Positions 9,961 through 23,206 of a stretch of DNA of 64,000 nucleotides are shown piece by piece. Numbering within the stretch: position 1 is the stretch's first letter; every line of letters begins with the position of its first letter. The notes below the pieces were generated by a model. That model had not been told where the DNA came from and did no database searches. It saw nothing but the letters and a program-made list of their open reading frames with translations. This stretch comes from Henckelia pumila. Lineage: Eukaryota; Streptophyta; Magnoliopsida; Lamiales; Gesneriaceae. The stretch lies in NCBI RefSeq assembly GCF_033568475.1, contig NC_133123.1, forward strand, positions 55,931,522 to 55,995,521. Reading direction: 5' to 3'. The translations under genes were made by a program, and so were the position numbers.

Positions 9961-12252
9961 TTCTAGGGGAGGCACCCTAGGCCTCCCCTTAGATGGGGCC
10001 TCACAAAACACTTATTTTTTTGTTTTGTTTTTATTTAAATTTTGGATGAACTTCTAGTTTATTTTTTCAGAAATTTGAAATAGTGGTCAACTTTTGCACT
10101 TTAATTTCTCCTTCTTTGTTTAGGTAAAAATAAAATAAAATCATGTTTCATCTTTTTTTAAAAAAAATTCTTCATTAATTTTCTCAGCCTAGGTGAGTTA
10201 AGTTACTTTACTCAAATCGAGACAATTAGCGTCACATTTTTTTATTAAATGTGATTTTTTTTATATATTTGTGTGTGTTGTGGTTGTTATTTTTATTTTT
10301 AATTATTTGGTTTCTGGACTTTGGTCTCCGAATTTTTAGAATCTTATAATTGATCGATCATATTGTCTGTTGACAAAATATGGTATCTAAACTTGATTAC
10401 CATTATTTAGTTGACAATTTTGTGCAACGAAAAGCGCGAAGAACATGAATATTTTTTTATTAAATTAGGAATGGATGATAATTATGCTCATTTAATTATT
10501 AGTCTGTATGTAATATTTTTATTTAATAAAAAATGTATATAAAACCTTACCCTAATTACAATTAGCCTAGGGACTCTAAACTTCTGAAGAGAGTTCTGCC
10601 TAGAAGCAATCTTAAACACCACCTAAATCTGGCAAAACCTAAGTGGCCAAGTGTTTGTATTTATTGATAAACAAAACTTGAGACGAGAATCAATTTTGTG
10701 TGACGTATATTCTACTTAACCCATAAAAATGTATCATTTTAATTTCTATGCCAAAAATGTTATTATACATTTTCATCGCAAAAATGGGTTGGCTCAATTC
10801 TCGTACATAAATCTGCATAAAACTGCCTCACTTATATATATATCTATAAGATTCTCTCACTTATAATAAATATATACATAAGATTGTCTCACTGGAGATC
10901 TATTCTGATTGATGATTGACCAGATCTAGCTAGCTATCTTTCTTTCGCATAATCAAGAAGAGACACTATCAAATGGAGGGTTATGCTTGTCGAATCAAAC
11001 AGTGATTTTTATTTTTTTTTTTGGCCTCAACTTTTCATTGTCTTGCCATGATTTTTTATTCGAAAAAGAAAGACAAAACGAACAACTAACCATCGGTGAA
11101 ATTCGATGCTACAGATAGGACAGTGCTATGTATAATGTAATCGCATCCATAGAGGTGTGCATAAAGCAGTTTGACTCCATATAAAGTATATACGAGTTTT
11201 CTTGAAGCTATTCAATTGTGTTTCTGATAGGATTGTGCTATGGGAAATTAAAGCCAGTGAAAGAAGTCGTACTTCTAGCGTCAACTACATAATGTAGTTG
11301 AACAAAAATAAGCTCCATATATACAAACCACCTACGGCGGGTATTCATAATCCTAGAGGACTCGAATTTCTTTTTTTCTTCTATATATCCATAAAAACCT
11401 AGTATATGTACTGTACATCATGTTCTTTTCAAACAAGAGGTGATGTAGCAGAACGTATCCTCAGTGCGAGCAATGGCGACGCCACCCATTCGGACGATGG
11501 TGTCCAAATTCTTATTCGGCTTCAAATCAGAGTCATTGAGAAGAAAATGTTGCAAATGCAGAAGGAGATGGGGAAATATTAGAAACAAAAGCACGCCAGT
11601 TTGGTGGTCACAATACATTTGTCTTCAAATATTATTCAAAGGATTTCGGACTAACAAATTAAAGTACTTCATTCTCAAAAAAAAAAAACAGAAAGAAAGA
11701 AAAACCAAATTAAAGTACTATTGTCAAATTTATAATAGTGTTCGCTAACCAGGAACCATGTTTATCAAACTTAAATAGTGTTGGGAAAAAAAAATTTATT
11801 CCTTATCCACAAAACATTTTATCAGCTTCAAACCGAGTACAGTGGCAACAAATATTCACATATGTGGCAGCCTGTTTCCGATTAAAACTGGCACCACGTT
11901 TTATCATGCATGTTTTAAGCAAAATGTTCGTGTGAAGATTTTGTATCAGACAAAGCCCCATAATCTGAACATGCATATGACCTCATATGGATTGAAACAA
12001 GACATATACAACCTTTGCTTAGCAATTATACTATCATAGCTCCAAATACACGAGAAAAGTTCCTCTTCACCAGATCCAATGAACAATAACAGCGCAAGTG
12101 ATAAAATATTCCTAATTCATATACCAACAGCTAAAAACCATGGCCAAAACTTTAAACACAACTACTCACGTAGACCAACATATACACAGGATAACCGTGA
12201 CTACTTTTCCTCACTTCCACCTCTTGTGGTTTTGGCTATACATAAAATCGAA
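9961..12252. other. Intergenic; RopGEF 3' flank
   Basis: No gene recognised. A near-perfect palindrome GGGGAGGC-ACCCTAG-GCCTCCCC lies at about 9966-9988. The rest is AT-rich. The last few hundred bases (about 11780-12252) probably include the RopGEF 3'UTR. ORFs at 11464-12312 have no recognisable family and lie in this flank. Confidence 0.4.
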
Positions 12253-15149
12253 TCAGTCACGCTCTGGAGCATCCCCATGAACACTTCTGGAACCAAGATT
12301 GCCAGCATATGACCAAAGCTTATCCAAGTCGGCAGGGACCACTTTATCAAATTTATGGTTTGGCAATCCTGGGAGACCACTCTTACCGTGCGGAGAGATG
12401 GACCTTCTAGGGCTACTGGGGACTGGAGGCGACGAACAAAATGTTGGAGTTGCAAATGGGGAGGTGTAAGGTGTGTGCTGGATTGAGAATGGACTTGGTG
12501 ACATCTTCTTTTGAATAGGTAGCCCATTGAATCCTCCTCCCCTGCTAAAAATTGACAGAGACTCCGCAGCAGCACAGCGCTTGGTAGTGTCATCTACATA
12601 CAGGACATCATCAATCCTAGCAATTATGTTGAACGCTAAGCTTTCCATAACCCTCGAGTAGCTTTCAAGAATTGCATGTCCAACATCCTGTCTCAGAATG
12701 GCCGAGAATAAGACCCAGAAGTATCAAATTCAAATATAATAATAAGCTAGGAGAGATCATCTAATTGTTTTCGTCTCCATAAAGGCAAGATTGCATTCTC
12801 TTATTAAATGTGATTCAATGTGTATTATATCCTATGTTACTAGTCTATATTTATTAACAGTAAGGAAGAATGATTGAATAACAAACCTTGTTGTACTGGA
12901 TTTTGTTCATATCAAGCGCAGTTTGGGGAAGACTTGGAAACCTGAGTCTAAGGCTATGTAACAGAGATTCTGCGCGTTGAGCCAGGAAGTGATTCTTTTC
13001 ACCATCAGCTCCAAGGCCCTTCACCTTACCACCCCATAACTTTCTTTTAGATGTTTGAGAAATGGGGTGTTTCTTCCTGTCTTTCAGCTTCCACACATGC
13101 ACAGCTGCCTCAGTTCTATTTACAACGTCAAGAGTAAGATGTTCTGATGACAAGTCTAGGCAGTCAAGAAGACATTCTGGTGAGAACTGCTCAGCAGTTA
13201 TGTAGCGATAGATGATATCACCCAGGCAGTCTCTTCCATTCTGCAGGGAAATTTTACATATGACAAGGCTGAAAATCAATGGCCATAACATGATGACAAC
13301 AGTGCAATACCCTATCCAACAAAATTAATAAAGGATAACATAATATATCTTAATGTGGGTCGAGGTGATGGCTGTTAAACTTCAGACAATCATTTCTCTT
13401 AATTTTAAGATCACAAACCTAGTTATATATCCAATACTGCTATAAACACAGTAAACAATAAAACTGAGCAATGTATCAAAGTAATTTTATCTTGTGATGG
13501 AGGAAGAAGATTACAAGTTCCCACTAGTAATGACTGCAGCCTGCAGGAACATTCCATTAAAAACTAGAGATTTCTTAAACCCAACGCGTAATTTAGTGTC
13601 TACCGTTTCAAATATGTATTAGAAACTGTAGCAGCATATTGCTTACGACCATGTTGCAGCTTAATCACATTTCTTCTGGAATATATAAAACTATGATTGA
13701 TGAGTGAAAATTATTCAGAGGCATGCCACATGTAACTCTACCAAGATAAGCAAACAATTGAAGAATCACCTTGGGTAAGGTTTCCACATAGGCAGCTGGT
13801 ATTTCCATCTCAGCAAGTACATTGCTATTAATGGCCATGGCTGCCTTCAGTAACTGGTTTGTGCAATCCCTGCACTGCTGCAAGCTCTTTCTGGAGGCCT
13901 CCGACAATCCCTTTCCTGGAACTTTAGGGCATGGAAGCCACCACTTCTCTTCCTGCCTTACTGATGGCCTCCCACTCAAAACACCTCCAGTGGAGAACTT
14001 GTCATAATCATCCACAACTATCCCACGGTCAACATACCCAAACTCCGTGTCCCGAAATCCATCAAGAACGCTTATTAACATTGCATCAAGCTTCTTGAGC
14101 GCTGGTAAATTCATATGCAAATCAGAACGTGGTCGTGTCTCCATAACCTCGTAAGTCCCCCCACCAGGAAATTGCTGCATTGACGGCACGAGTTCCACAA
14201 TCGAATCACTCACAGATAAGAGGCATTCCATTTCTCTGCGCCACATAGCCCTCTTCTGTAAAGCCAACGGCTCCAACCTCCACAACTCTCCAAACACAGT
14301 TGCTAATGTTCCAAACCACAGTTAAGAGACATTACAAAGGAACAAATTAGAGCACAACGTTTGAACGTAGGTACTAACCAGAAAGATTGGTAATTGCATT
14401 TGAAATGGCTAACGCGGTGCAAACTCCTTTACCCCCTCCAGACATGTCTTCCCCAAGGAGCAGCTTAGCAAACCTCTCTTTCATCATATCGATTTCTAAA
14501 ATATTTAAGAGACACAAAAAAATAAACAGAAGCACCATGGAAAAGGACATGAAATTGACGAGGTAAAAACAAATCACAAATTAATGCAAGAATGTGATAC
14601 AAATACGTATTCTATTCATCTGCTAATGGCGACTGCACGAATGAAACCTAAGTCATGAAGAAGAGAACGAACGCAGTAGAGGAATATCAACAGGCAGTCG
14701 CAAAACTTCCAAAGAAGTCCAAACAACAATTACTTCCATAAACTTGGTACAGCACATATCATCGAAAATTTTCAAGCATTGCCAAAACGGATTCTAATCT
14801 CTTACTTGAAAAGCTACAAGGTAATCACTATGACTAAAAAAAAATGAAAAACTCCTGATTCATCAATGAGATAAAGGCAACACAAACCGGACAAATCAGA
14901 GCCACGCTTCAGCTGCTTATCATCCCAAACCACCACATCTCTCCCCCCAATCACCGGAAAACTAAAAGTCGGCGTGACCGAAGCCGAACCACCGGCGGCG
15001 AACGGAGAATAAACCACAGATCTCGAAGTGGGCCCATCATCCTCCTCCTCCGCATCGTAACTGGAACTCCCCGCCTCGCTGACGTCCGCGCTAATGCTGT
15101 AGCTCCCGCACCTTTCCTCGCTGCCGTCCTCCGACGTGACACTCCCCAT
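12253..15149 (-). CDS. Rop guanine nucleotide exchange factor (PRONE domain RopGEF)
   Basis: Catalyses GDP/GTP exchange on plant Rop/RAC small GTPases at the plasma membrane, often downstream of receptor-like kinases, controlling polar growth. Five coding exons on the minus strand: 15149-14888, 14495-14379, 14302-13770, 13240-12887, 12687-12253, all with GT...AG borders and consistent phase, giving 566 residues, normal for the family. Residues 1-87 are an acidic, Ser-rich variable head. The PRONE domain spans about 88-460, with [32 protein letters not shown], the [12 protein letters not shown] motif, GDIIYRYIT and [13 protein letters not shown]. The Ser/Pro-rich tail holds [20 protein letters not shown], likely regulatory by phosphorylation. 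Start chosen at MGSVTSEDG: the in-frame upstream ATG at 15215 lies in a probable 5'UTR intron. No breaks seen. Closest to the RopGEF1-like group by its tail; paralogue not assigned. Confidence 0.95.
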
Positions 15150-15163
15150 GGACCCAGCAAATG

Positions 15164-15270
15164 CTGCACAAACCAAAGCTAAAATACATAAGAGTAGCAA
15201 AAGACAGACGCACATTCCGTCACCCCATCGCTGCGGCGTGAAGAAGAAGCAAGCGCATATGTGGCGTTAC
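15164..15270 (-). other. Probable 5'UTR intron of RopGEF
   Basis: On the minus strand a donor AAG|GTAACG (15270) and a pyrimidine-rich acceptor TTTGTGCAG (ending at 15164) delimit 107 bp, 14 bases upstream of the chosen start codon. This explains the hydrophobic MCVCLLLLLC-like reading upstream of the start: it is the translated polypyrimidine tract. Confidence 0.6.
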
Positions 15271-16978
15271 CTTAAATCTCCTCTGCAGATAAGAACGGTG
15301 GTGAAGATGGAGAGCTCCAAAAGTTAAAGCAGACAACTATAAAAGCAAAGCACAGGAATTTTTCTCCCCTCTCTAGTCTACTGATTCATCTGCCCCCTAC
15401 CTATTAACGCCGTTAATATTTCACTCCTCCTTTTCCCCATAACTAACGGTAATTGCTCGCCCCGTCTACAAACGACGTCCAAAACAGAGAAAAAAAAAAC
15501 AAAAACACCCGTGACAAAATATAATAATAATAATATTTATCCATAATACTAAAGAATTACAATGAATATTGAGATGTTATTAGTCATTGTATGAGTAAAA
15601 GGTCTATAATGTCCTTTCATTCGAAAATGCACGAACCCAAAATATGGTGTACGCAAGATTTAACATGTGGGTTGCTATGTAATTAAATAGGGGCCGTACC
15701 GTTACAAAACGGTGGTACTTGGACTAGGGTTGTGTCGTTTAACGGCAAATATTGGTCATTGTCGGCGTACAACCCCCATTTTGGCCACATCAACAATATT
15801 GGTCCTCTATCACAATAATTCATTGTCATATATATATATATATTGTATCTTAAAAAATATATAAAAACAGATTTGAATATTTTTGGGGCTTCCGTATATT
15901 TATTTATTTTTACTTTCTCCTAATGGATAAAATGAAACAGGAGATAATTGTGTAGTTTATGATATGATATTTTACTTGGACCACTTTATACTTTAATTAT
16001 TGTTTAAAATGCATATTTCATTCCTTGTATCATTATATCATATTTAAGTATTATAGATTTTGCTTTTTTTCCTAAAATAACATTGGTATAGCTAAAATAA
16101 GATGTGGAAAAATACGAGGGAATAATTTTGGTCAAATTTAATTTTTTTTAAAAAAAAAAATTTGACCAGATTATATCAGTTTAAAATCTGTAACGCGGTT
16201 TATTTTTCATAATCTATGCTTTTCATTGATATTTCTTCTTATCACCCTAGTTTGAAATTTGAAATTTTAAAAGATTGTAATACGAGACTGTTTCTATTTA
16301 TTACCCATGTAGTGTATGTATGTTCCTAAATTCCTTTTTTTTTTTTTTGGACTATATGTTCCTAAATTCCTAATATCCTATTTGATCTTTTTTTCCCCTG
16401 AAAACACACATACCAAAGTGAAGCTAGTATTTATTAGTACTTTGGATGAGAAATAAAATAAAAATAACGAACGAATTATATAATATAATTTTTTTTATTA
16501 CACATATTAAAAATAATTGGAAAAACCAATTTACATAAGATTTTTTTATTTTCTTTTTATTTAATTCATTCAAAATAATAGTTGCATGTTTTTCAATATT
16601 TAATCAACAAAGATGTATTGGTAAAACTAAAAATAAATCAACTAAATCTAAATTAGACTAAATATTTAGGAAAAAAATCTATATTTTTTATGTAGCATTA
16701 TTTTTCATTTCTTTGAAATATATATATATAAGTATATGTATATGTAATAAATAAAGAAAAATGCAGTAGGTTGCGTGTAGGATTAGATAAAACGGCAGTT
16801 TCGTTTCGTTATCACATTTAATATATCACGTAACAACAATGTGTGACAATAATGGTGCAATGAGTGGGAGATGTTCAGAAGTGGGAGTCCCCATGGTGAG
16901 AGATATGGGCGTCAATTCCCAGCCATCGGATCTGCTGGATGTGCGTTGACTAAAAAAACTTTCTTTTCTTTTCATTTT

Positions 16979-17003
16979 TAATAATAATAATAATAATAAT
17001 AAT
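16979..17003. repeat. (AAT)n microsatellite
   Basis: Eight consecutive AAT/TAA units. Confidence 0.95.
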
Positions 17004-18863
17004 TAGTTAATGTATTATTTTGGGCACGTATCCCGTAATTATGCTTTATGGGGTCTCTCAATTAAAATAAATTTATATATTATATATTGTCCCAATAAAA
17101 TTAAAAATAGGTGCCCCACAGTCCTACTACCAATACTAAAGTAGAATAAAAATCCAATATAATTATATTATTTTAGTTCCTTGTGTATTAGTTGTATTTG
17201 GACTTGTGGAATGAGGATATTACCGAGGAAAAAGGTGTAATTATGGGAACATGCGGATAATACTATTTGTTTTGCCAAAAATTTGCATAAATATTTTTTT
17301 ATAACCAAAGTATATATGGTGATTAGTATGTGATATTATTATTTATTATATGCATATGAGGAAAGATTAAAGAAAAAATAAAACAGTTGAAATTATTCAG
17401 ACAAGAGGAATCTATGTTCTTTGTTTTATCTCCGAGTAAAACTCGCAGCTTAAATAATAATAACAAAACTATTGTGGATAGTTGGAAGGGTTTGAGAAGC
17501 TTCATTCTGGTTTAAATAGAACTTTTTGGTTTACTAAACTATTAGTAACATTTTGATTGATGCTATCACAATTGAATAGCTAGCTAATCAATAAGAGATG
17601 GTTTCTTGTTAATAATTAATAATGATCCGAATTGTAATTTGTGGATATAATGGGATTTGTGTTATGATGATTAATTTTGATATAAAAATCATCATTTTTT
17701 TAATGGATCAAATTGATTCAAATGAGCGAAGAACCAATCTTATAAGATTTTTTTGTATATATACACACACGTAGAAAAGTAACAGGTGAGCAGATTTGGG
17801 ATTGGATAATAAGATGTAGGAACAAGATAATGATTGGGCAGTGTAATTTAGGTGCTTATTGAGGCAAGGATGGACTGGACTGGATGGCGTGCGTTTGATT
17901 CAAAATCATGAATAACATCTTGTAATTGGTTCCTGGTTTTCCCACGTCACAAAATCAATTTCTTCATGGGAAATCAATGTCTCGTTTGACTCGCTTAAGT
18001 ATCTATATCCATCCAAATCCAAAATATATATATATTTATAATCAATATCAAAATATAAAAATAAAGCATACAAAAAGTTACCACTCTTGATAATAGTGCA
18101 ATTCAAATTTGGTCATGGTTTTAACTTTTATTACTAATATATGTATAACTCATTTCATAGATCTCACGTTCTTTTCATCATATTATTTATTTATATATTA
18201 ATTATTTATTTTACATCAATCAAATCATTAATTATTTATTTCACATCGATCAAATCATTGAATTCAAATTACTATATTATCCCTTATAAATAATATAATT
18301 TTTATTTTATTTATTGTTAAAAGGACAAAATAGTCATTTAACATTTTTATATAAAATTTAATCAATCAAATCAAATAAATCATAATCTATCATTCTAATC
18401 TAATACTATTTTAACTATCATTTATTATATATTTTTATTATATTATACTACTTATCTATATATTACTTATATCATAACTCAAACCAAACGGTGCCTAATT
18501 TAGCATAAATAATTATCGGATTTGTCATAATATTTTTTTATTTAAAAAGATGTCTAAGGTCGCTTATGTGTTAACGGTTGCCCACCGTCTCGAATTTTGA
18601 ACAATTGATGCATATGGGTTTTGTTGCATTAATCTGTCAAGATTAATATACATACATTTTTTAAGAAGATTATTATTTGGCCTATTTTGATAAATAGAAA
18701 TGATTGGAAAATATTAAAATAAACAAGAAAAAATAAATATTTATGATATATAAAAAGATAAAACTGTGTGGACGACCACCTAAATTTTAAGCAAAGCCGC
18801 AAGGGTGCTCATTCGTTACTCACCTATCTCTTTTTAAAACACTGCATAAATCATCATTGTTTC

Positions 18864-18868
<5 letters not shown>

Positions 18869-18908
<40 letters not shown>
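18869..18908. repeat. (TA)n microsatellite
   Basis: About 20 uninterrupted TA units. Confidence 0.97.
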
Positions 18909-18911
<3 letters not shown>

Positions 18912-19034
18912 CAATAATAAAAATAATGGTAGATATTGATAGATAATGCGATTAGAATATTTTTGAGAAACGCCTAATTTATTTTTCAAAAAATAAAGAT
19001 AAACCTAAAATTCTCTTATATTTACAAATACTCC

Positions 19035-19545
19035 AAAGCCCTGTTTGGTAAGCTTGATTAAACCAAGATTGTTTAATTGTCTCATGTTTGACTCGTTTTC
19101 AAGGCATTTGGATTGAAAAAATGATGGACTAAAACACTGTTCATGTAGGACACCTTTTCCGTTCATTTTCTGCTTGATTAAATTATAAAATCTACAATAC
19201 CGTGGAAAGCAAAAAATAAAAAATGCCCTTCCTTTTATTAAATAATAAAAACCAAGAGGCCCACCACTAAACTTTTCATTCATCGATCTCTCTCCTTTAT
19301 TGTCGAGGACCATTGAATCACCCCTTCACAAATCAAGATCATTCATCCATTTTTTTCTCACTGAACGCATCTCACAGCAAATCATTGTCCCAAATTAAAA
19401 ATTAGCCGACGAAACATTTTGCAGACGGGAGATAGTCATTCACAAAATCTTTTATTCGCCAGATGACCTACGTTCCTTCAATGGGTTCGCATAGTAGGTT
19501 TCGATCTTATAGATCTGATTTGTTCTCTATAGTTGAAAAAAAAAA

Positions 19546-19591
<46 letters not shown>

Positions 19592-19872
19592 TAAAAAATT
19601 CTTAGGTTTTGATCACGGTGAATGAGAGATATTCTCCTCAAATTAATCAGTTTATCCGATCTTTAATTTTTGCAGTAGGTAGGTGCGTTTGAATTGTGAT
19701 ATATTAGGGTTATATACAAGGGTATTTTGGTCACAAATTAAATAATTACTAACTTATCTTACTTTTAAAAATCAACCAAACACAATATGCTTATCATAAT
19801 ATACTACAATCCTTCTTTATCAACTTATTAATCATTCAATTATCTCATCCACATACCAAGCGAACCCCAAGT
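19035..19872. mobile_element. MITE-like element (PIF/Harbinger style), possible
   Basis: The left edge reads GCCCTGTTTGGTAAGC and the right edge, read inverted, GGGGTTCGCTTGGTATG: imperfect terminal inverted repeats of the G/C-run plus TTGGTA type. The interior near the right edge contains ACCAAAATACCC-like blocks common in such elements. No target duplication could be fixed, and a TA microsatellite (19552-19588) sits inside. Confidence 0.4.
19552..19588. repeat. (TA)n microsatellite
   Basis: About 18 TA units after an A-tract. Confidence 0.95.
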
Positions 19873-20896
19873 TGAGACAAGAAAGATTCATATGGGTAAG
19901 TTCTTGATGCATTGTAAATAGTGCAAATAAATGAACAAATAAAGTAAGACCATTGATGAAATCAAAGCAGTCAGAGTCAATAATTAAGCGTAGTTGATGA
20001 CACTAAATATATTTTGATTCACACACATGTCGACGTTCAACATTCCTATTTATTCACTACTTGTATTTCACGATGCCTAATTAATAATCTTCCACATGCA
20101 CCCCCCACCACATCAGATATAAATCATCCTTCCTCCGTCCTATATATATTGTTCTCTTTGAATTTTCACACAGATTAAGAAAAATGTATTGGAAAAGCAA
20201 ATTTTATATAAACTTTCTATTTTATCCATATTCAATGTATTAAAAAATGATTGCACAATTTTCAAGGTGTAGTTAATAGGGGTATATCAATAAAGAAGTG
20301 TAAAAAAATATTACTACATATGATATATGACTATTTATTTGGGACAAACAAAAAAAAAACATGGATAATACAATTGGGACGGAGGGAGTATAATAAAACT
20401 CTATTTTTGACCATGTAATTATAGTTTTATTTTTTAAAAAAAATATTTGTTTTTCAATTGATCATATATACTTTAGATGTGGTGTTAACTTAACACGGTA
20501 TATTGAAATTGTTAAAAAATTGAAAGACACATGATTTTGACATAATAGATTTTTCCAATTACAAAATTACAAATATACAGAAAATTGTGATTTTCTCGTA
20601 AATATGTATATGTTCAATATTCTCGTAAATATGTATATGTTTTTTCACCGCATTACGACAACGGGATTTCATGGATTTTCGTGGTTATTTGAAAGATAAT
20701 ATAAGGCAATGTTTTTATTTCAAAACATCGCGTATTCATAATGTTGACCACGTTCAACATGAAGCACATGGGTGATTAAAATTTTTTGGTAAACCACTCT
20801 AACCAGTAACCGCTAAAATCGAATTGCACTGCACCTGTAGTGACCCGTATCCAAGTAAGGTGATTAAGAAATTAATCATCATTAATATTCTTAAGT

Positions 20897-21184
20897 TCGA
20901 ACGGCCCGAAGTGGAGGATCGGAGGATCCGAAGCCGTTCGGACGATCCGATCGGCATTCGGAGGCTCCGAACTCAAGTATCCAGTTGTCCGAAATATTAC
21001 GTCATTGGTGACGTCACGGAGGGACGTTCGGACGCTCCGAAGGTAGGATCGAAGGCTCCGAACTCGTGTCGGCAGACGTCCTCTAGAAGCTATACAAGTG
21101 TATGGCTAAGAGAGTTCGGACGCAGAGATCGGACGGTCCGAACTGGATCGGACGCTCCGAACCCAAGATCGTACGCTCCGATCG
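20897..21184. repeat. TCGGA...TCCGA palindrome array in LTR U3
   Basis: About ten short inverted repeats of the form TCGGAN(2-4)TCCGA (for example TTCGGAGGCTCCGAA), ending six bases before the TATA box at 21190. Motif variants differ from those in the full-length elements but keep the same fold. Confidence 0.8.
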
Positions 21185-21189
21185 TCGCC

Positions 21190-21197
21190 TATAAATA
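21190..21197 (+). promoter_or_regulatory. LTR TATA box
   Basis: TATAAATA followed by a pyrimidine-rich stretch typical of an LTR transcription start, at the same place as in the Tekay-type LTRs. Confidence 0.7.
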
Positions 21198-21529
21198 GGG
21201 GTGCCGAGCTCGTTCTTCCTTGCACCTCAACCTCTTCTCTCTCGTTTCCTAGGCCTTCTAGCTTAGATCTAGAAAATTCTAGGCATTCTATTGGGAATCC
21301 GAAAGTAGCGGAGTGATCCAGGCATCGTAGCGGAGCTGTGGCCTAGTTGTGAGGCAAGCAACAACAAAGGGCTGACGACGGACGCAGGTATAGCTTTGGC
21401 TTCCTAAAAATATTTAAAAGTATGGAATAGCTTAGTTAAGGATTTTAGAGTTTATTTAATTATGCATGGGTATTTTAATTGTAGACGCCATAGTGTGGAC
21501 TAGTAGGCGTGAGATCTAGACCAATGATG

Positions 21530-21835
21530 CTAGGATTTGCCCGCAGTGTTAATTGTTGCTCCAGAAAAACAAGATTCTGTAGGCACAAGAGACGTCAATT
21601 CAATTAATTGTTGCTCAAGGGAAGAGACATTTACCTCGTTATTCTTCTTCAGTACATGCTCATTCCTGATGGTGCCAAATTGTTGAGAATTGGCAGCCAT
21701 ATTCTCAATTAAATTCCTCGTTTGTACCGGCGATTTATCCATATAAACGCCTCCACTTGCTGCATCTAGCATACTCCTGTCATGAGGCAACAAACCTTCA
21801 TAGCATAATTGAATTAATTGATTTTCACCAAAATT
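21530..21835 (-). pseudogene. Gypsy gag fragment (Athila/Tat type)
   Basis: The minus-strand frame contains FGENQLIQLCYEGLLPHDRS and LDAASGGVYMDK followed by LIENMAANSQQFGT, a signature of Athila/Tat-type retrotransposon gag. The open frame extends artificially into the LTR at its N-terminus. Only about 100 residues of gag remain. It joins the LTR end at 21836 directly, with no primer binding site or leader, so an internal deletion has fused them. Confidence 0.75.
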
Positions 21836-23206
21836 TGGTACCGCTAAGTCGTGTAACGCCCAAATTACCCAACTCAATCAGATAACCACGATAATGTAGT
21901 AGTGTGAGTAGGGATCGTTCCCACGAAAAAAGGTAAATTTAATGTGTTCTAAATAAACTTAAGGGGGTTTTTGAGTTTTGGAACTTAACTACTGAAATTT
22001 CAAACGAATAAAATTAAATATTATCACTATCATGCAAGATTGAGAATTAAATTAGAGAAATCAATAAGAGACAAGTTCTGGTATCAGTCAACTACACCCT
22101 TGATATTCATTCATTCAATCATCGATTTCCTAAAAATAATTAATCCTATCGAATATTCATCATTGAAAATCAAATTCATGTTTCACCTTAAGCTTAGTTA
22201 ATTAGACACCAGTGTTCTAAATCAACTCTTACCAATAAATTAACCCGAATTCCAGCGATCTAGATTTAAATCTAAGGTAGCATTCAAACGAGTGAAACTG
22301 ACGAATCTAGACAATACATGCACCAGCGGATGTATTTCGCCTAGTCAATAATTATTCCTACGATTTAATAAATTCAACAGTAGAAAATATCAAACGTAGT
22401 TGCTTCGCAAATTAGTTGATTCAAACAATTACGGATTTGAATTCTAATTTAGCTATAGTTTGCATAGCAAAATCCTAAGATGGCCAGTCTGAAAATTTCG
22501 CATACAAACATGAAATAAAACAGATCAACTATTGATACTCAATAAGAATTAAACACTGAAAATCAAATCTCATGAATAAATTATATCAAGGTTTCGTCTC
22601 CCTCAACCAAGTATAAAAGTTTAGCTACAACGATTCATCAAAAAACTCAAGAAAAATTCAAAAGAAAAGAAGAAAACTTGAGAGAGAGTTGTAAGAACAA
22701 AACCTAGCCTCCAAGGGGATTGTAAAAGTCTGATCAAAATCCCCCAAAAACGGAATAAAAGCCTAATAAAAACTAGAGTCCAAAATAAAAGAGTTTCCAA
22801 AATTACATAATTTTTCCCGAACAGACTAGCGCGCTCGATCCTATGAGTTGGCAGGATCGAGCGCGTAAAAAGTTGCGTTGCTACTATTTTGAATTTCTTC
22901 GGCCGCGCTCGATCGCATGAATTCCTCGGATCGAGCGCATGAAAAATCCATTGCCTACTGTTTCGATTCTTCAGAAGTCGCGCTCGATCGCGTGAGTACG
23001 CAGGATCGAGGGCATGAAAAATTGCCAACATTCTGCCTTACTTCTTCTTGAACTTGATACTTCCTTCACATTAAACCCGAGAGTATGTTATGTAGCTAAA
23101 TGCATGCATAAAACAAAACAAAGATAAAACACGAACAAAAACAATTAAATGAATGCAAACTATTAACAAAATAACATTAAAATATGCGAACAAAACACGA
23201 CTATCA
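21836..23206 (-). mobile_element. Gypsy LTR (Tat/Athila-like), 1371 bp
   Basis: Inverted, diverged copy of the solo LTR at 979-2373: same TGATAGT start (23206) and GCGGTACCA end (21836), same three-hairpin array. Flanks differ (AAATT against GACTG), so there is no target duplication. Gag on the same strand follows its 3' end, consistent with a 5' LTR of an internally deleted element. Its 5' side cuts straight into a copia pol. Confidence 0.8.
22832..23015. repeat. Three-hairpin array (CGCTCGAT arms)
   Basis: Left arms at 22832, 22916 and 22981 (spacing 84 and 65 bp, mean 74.5). Arms CGCTCGATC and GATCGAGCG; loops have changed relative to the copy at 1191-1375 while the arms are nearly unchanged. 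One right arm is GATCGAGGG. Confidence 0.85.

Larger units (their letters stand above)
15271..20835. other. AT-rich intergenic region upstream of RopGEF
   Basis: No protein gene recognised on either strand. The first 150 bp probably carry the RopGEF leader and core promoter; I see no clear TATA box in the right orientation. The rest is AT-rich with microsatellites, MITE-like blocks (about 18120-18500, whose right edge reads AACCAAACGGTGCC, and about 19035-19872) and a less AT-rich patch at 16840-16950 of unknown meaning. Confidence 0.5.
20836..21537 (+). mobile_element. Gypsy LTR fragment (Tekay-like), 5' part
   Basis: Opens TGTAGTGACCCGTATCC, similar to the ends of the two full-length Tekay-type elements, and contains a palindrome array, a TATA box and a downstream block (GGGCTGACGACGGACG...GGTATAGCTTTGG) shared with them at 49134 onward. 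It is cut at about 21537 where an unrelated gag fragment begins. It represents a distinct subfamily. Confidence 0.75.

Noticed and set aside
9966..9988. GC-rich palindrome as a transcription terminator
   Set aside because: Intrinsic terminators of this type do not apply to plant nuclear genes; probably a repeat terminus.
11464..12312. Several overlapping short ORFs downstream of RopGEF
   Set aside because: No family, biased AT-rich composition, position in the gene's 3' flank.
12201..12593. ORF of 130 residues overlapping the last RopGEF exon
   Set aside because: Out-of-frame shadow on the same strand; the other frame carries the PRONE end and conserved tail.
15147..15215. Upstream in-frame start of RopGEF giving a signal-peptide-like N-terminus
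   Set aside because: The stretch is better explained as the polypyrimidine tract of a 5'UTR intron, and RopGEFs are cytosolic or peripheral.
20824..21198. ORF of 124 residues rich in Arg and Ser
   Set aside because: It is the translated palindrome array of an LTR U3, not a protein gene.
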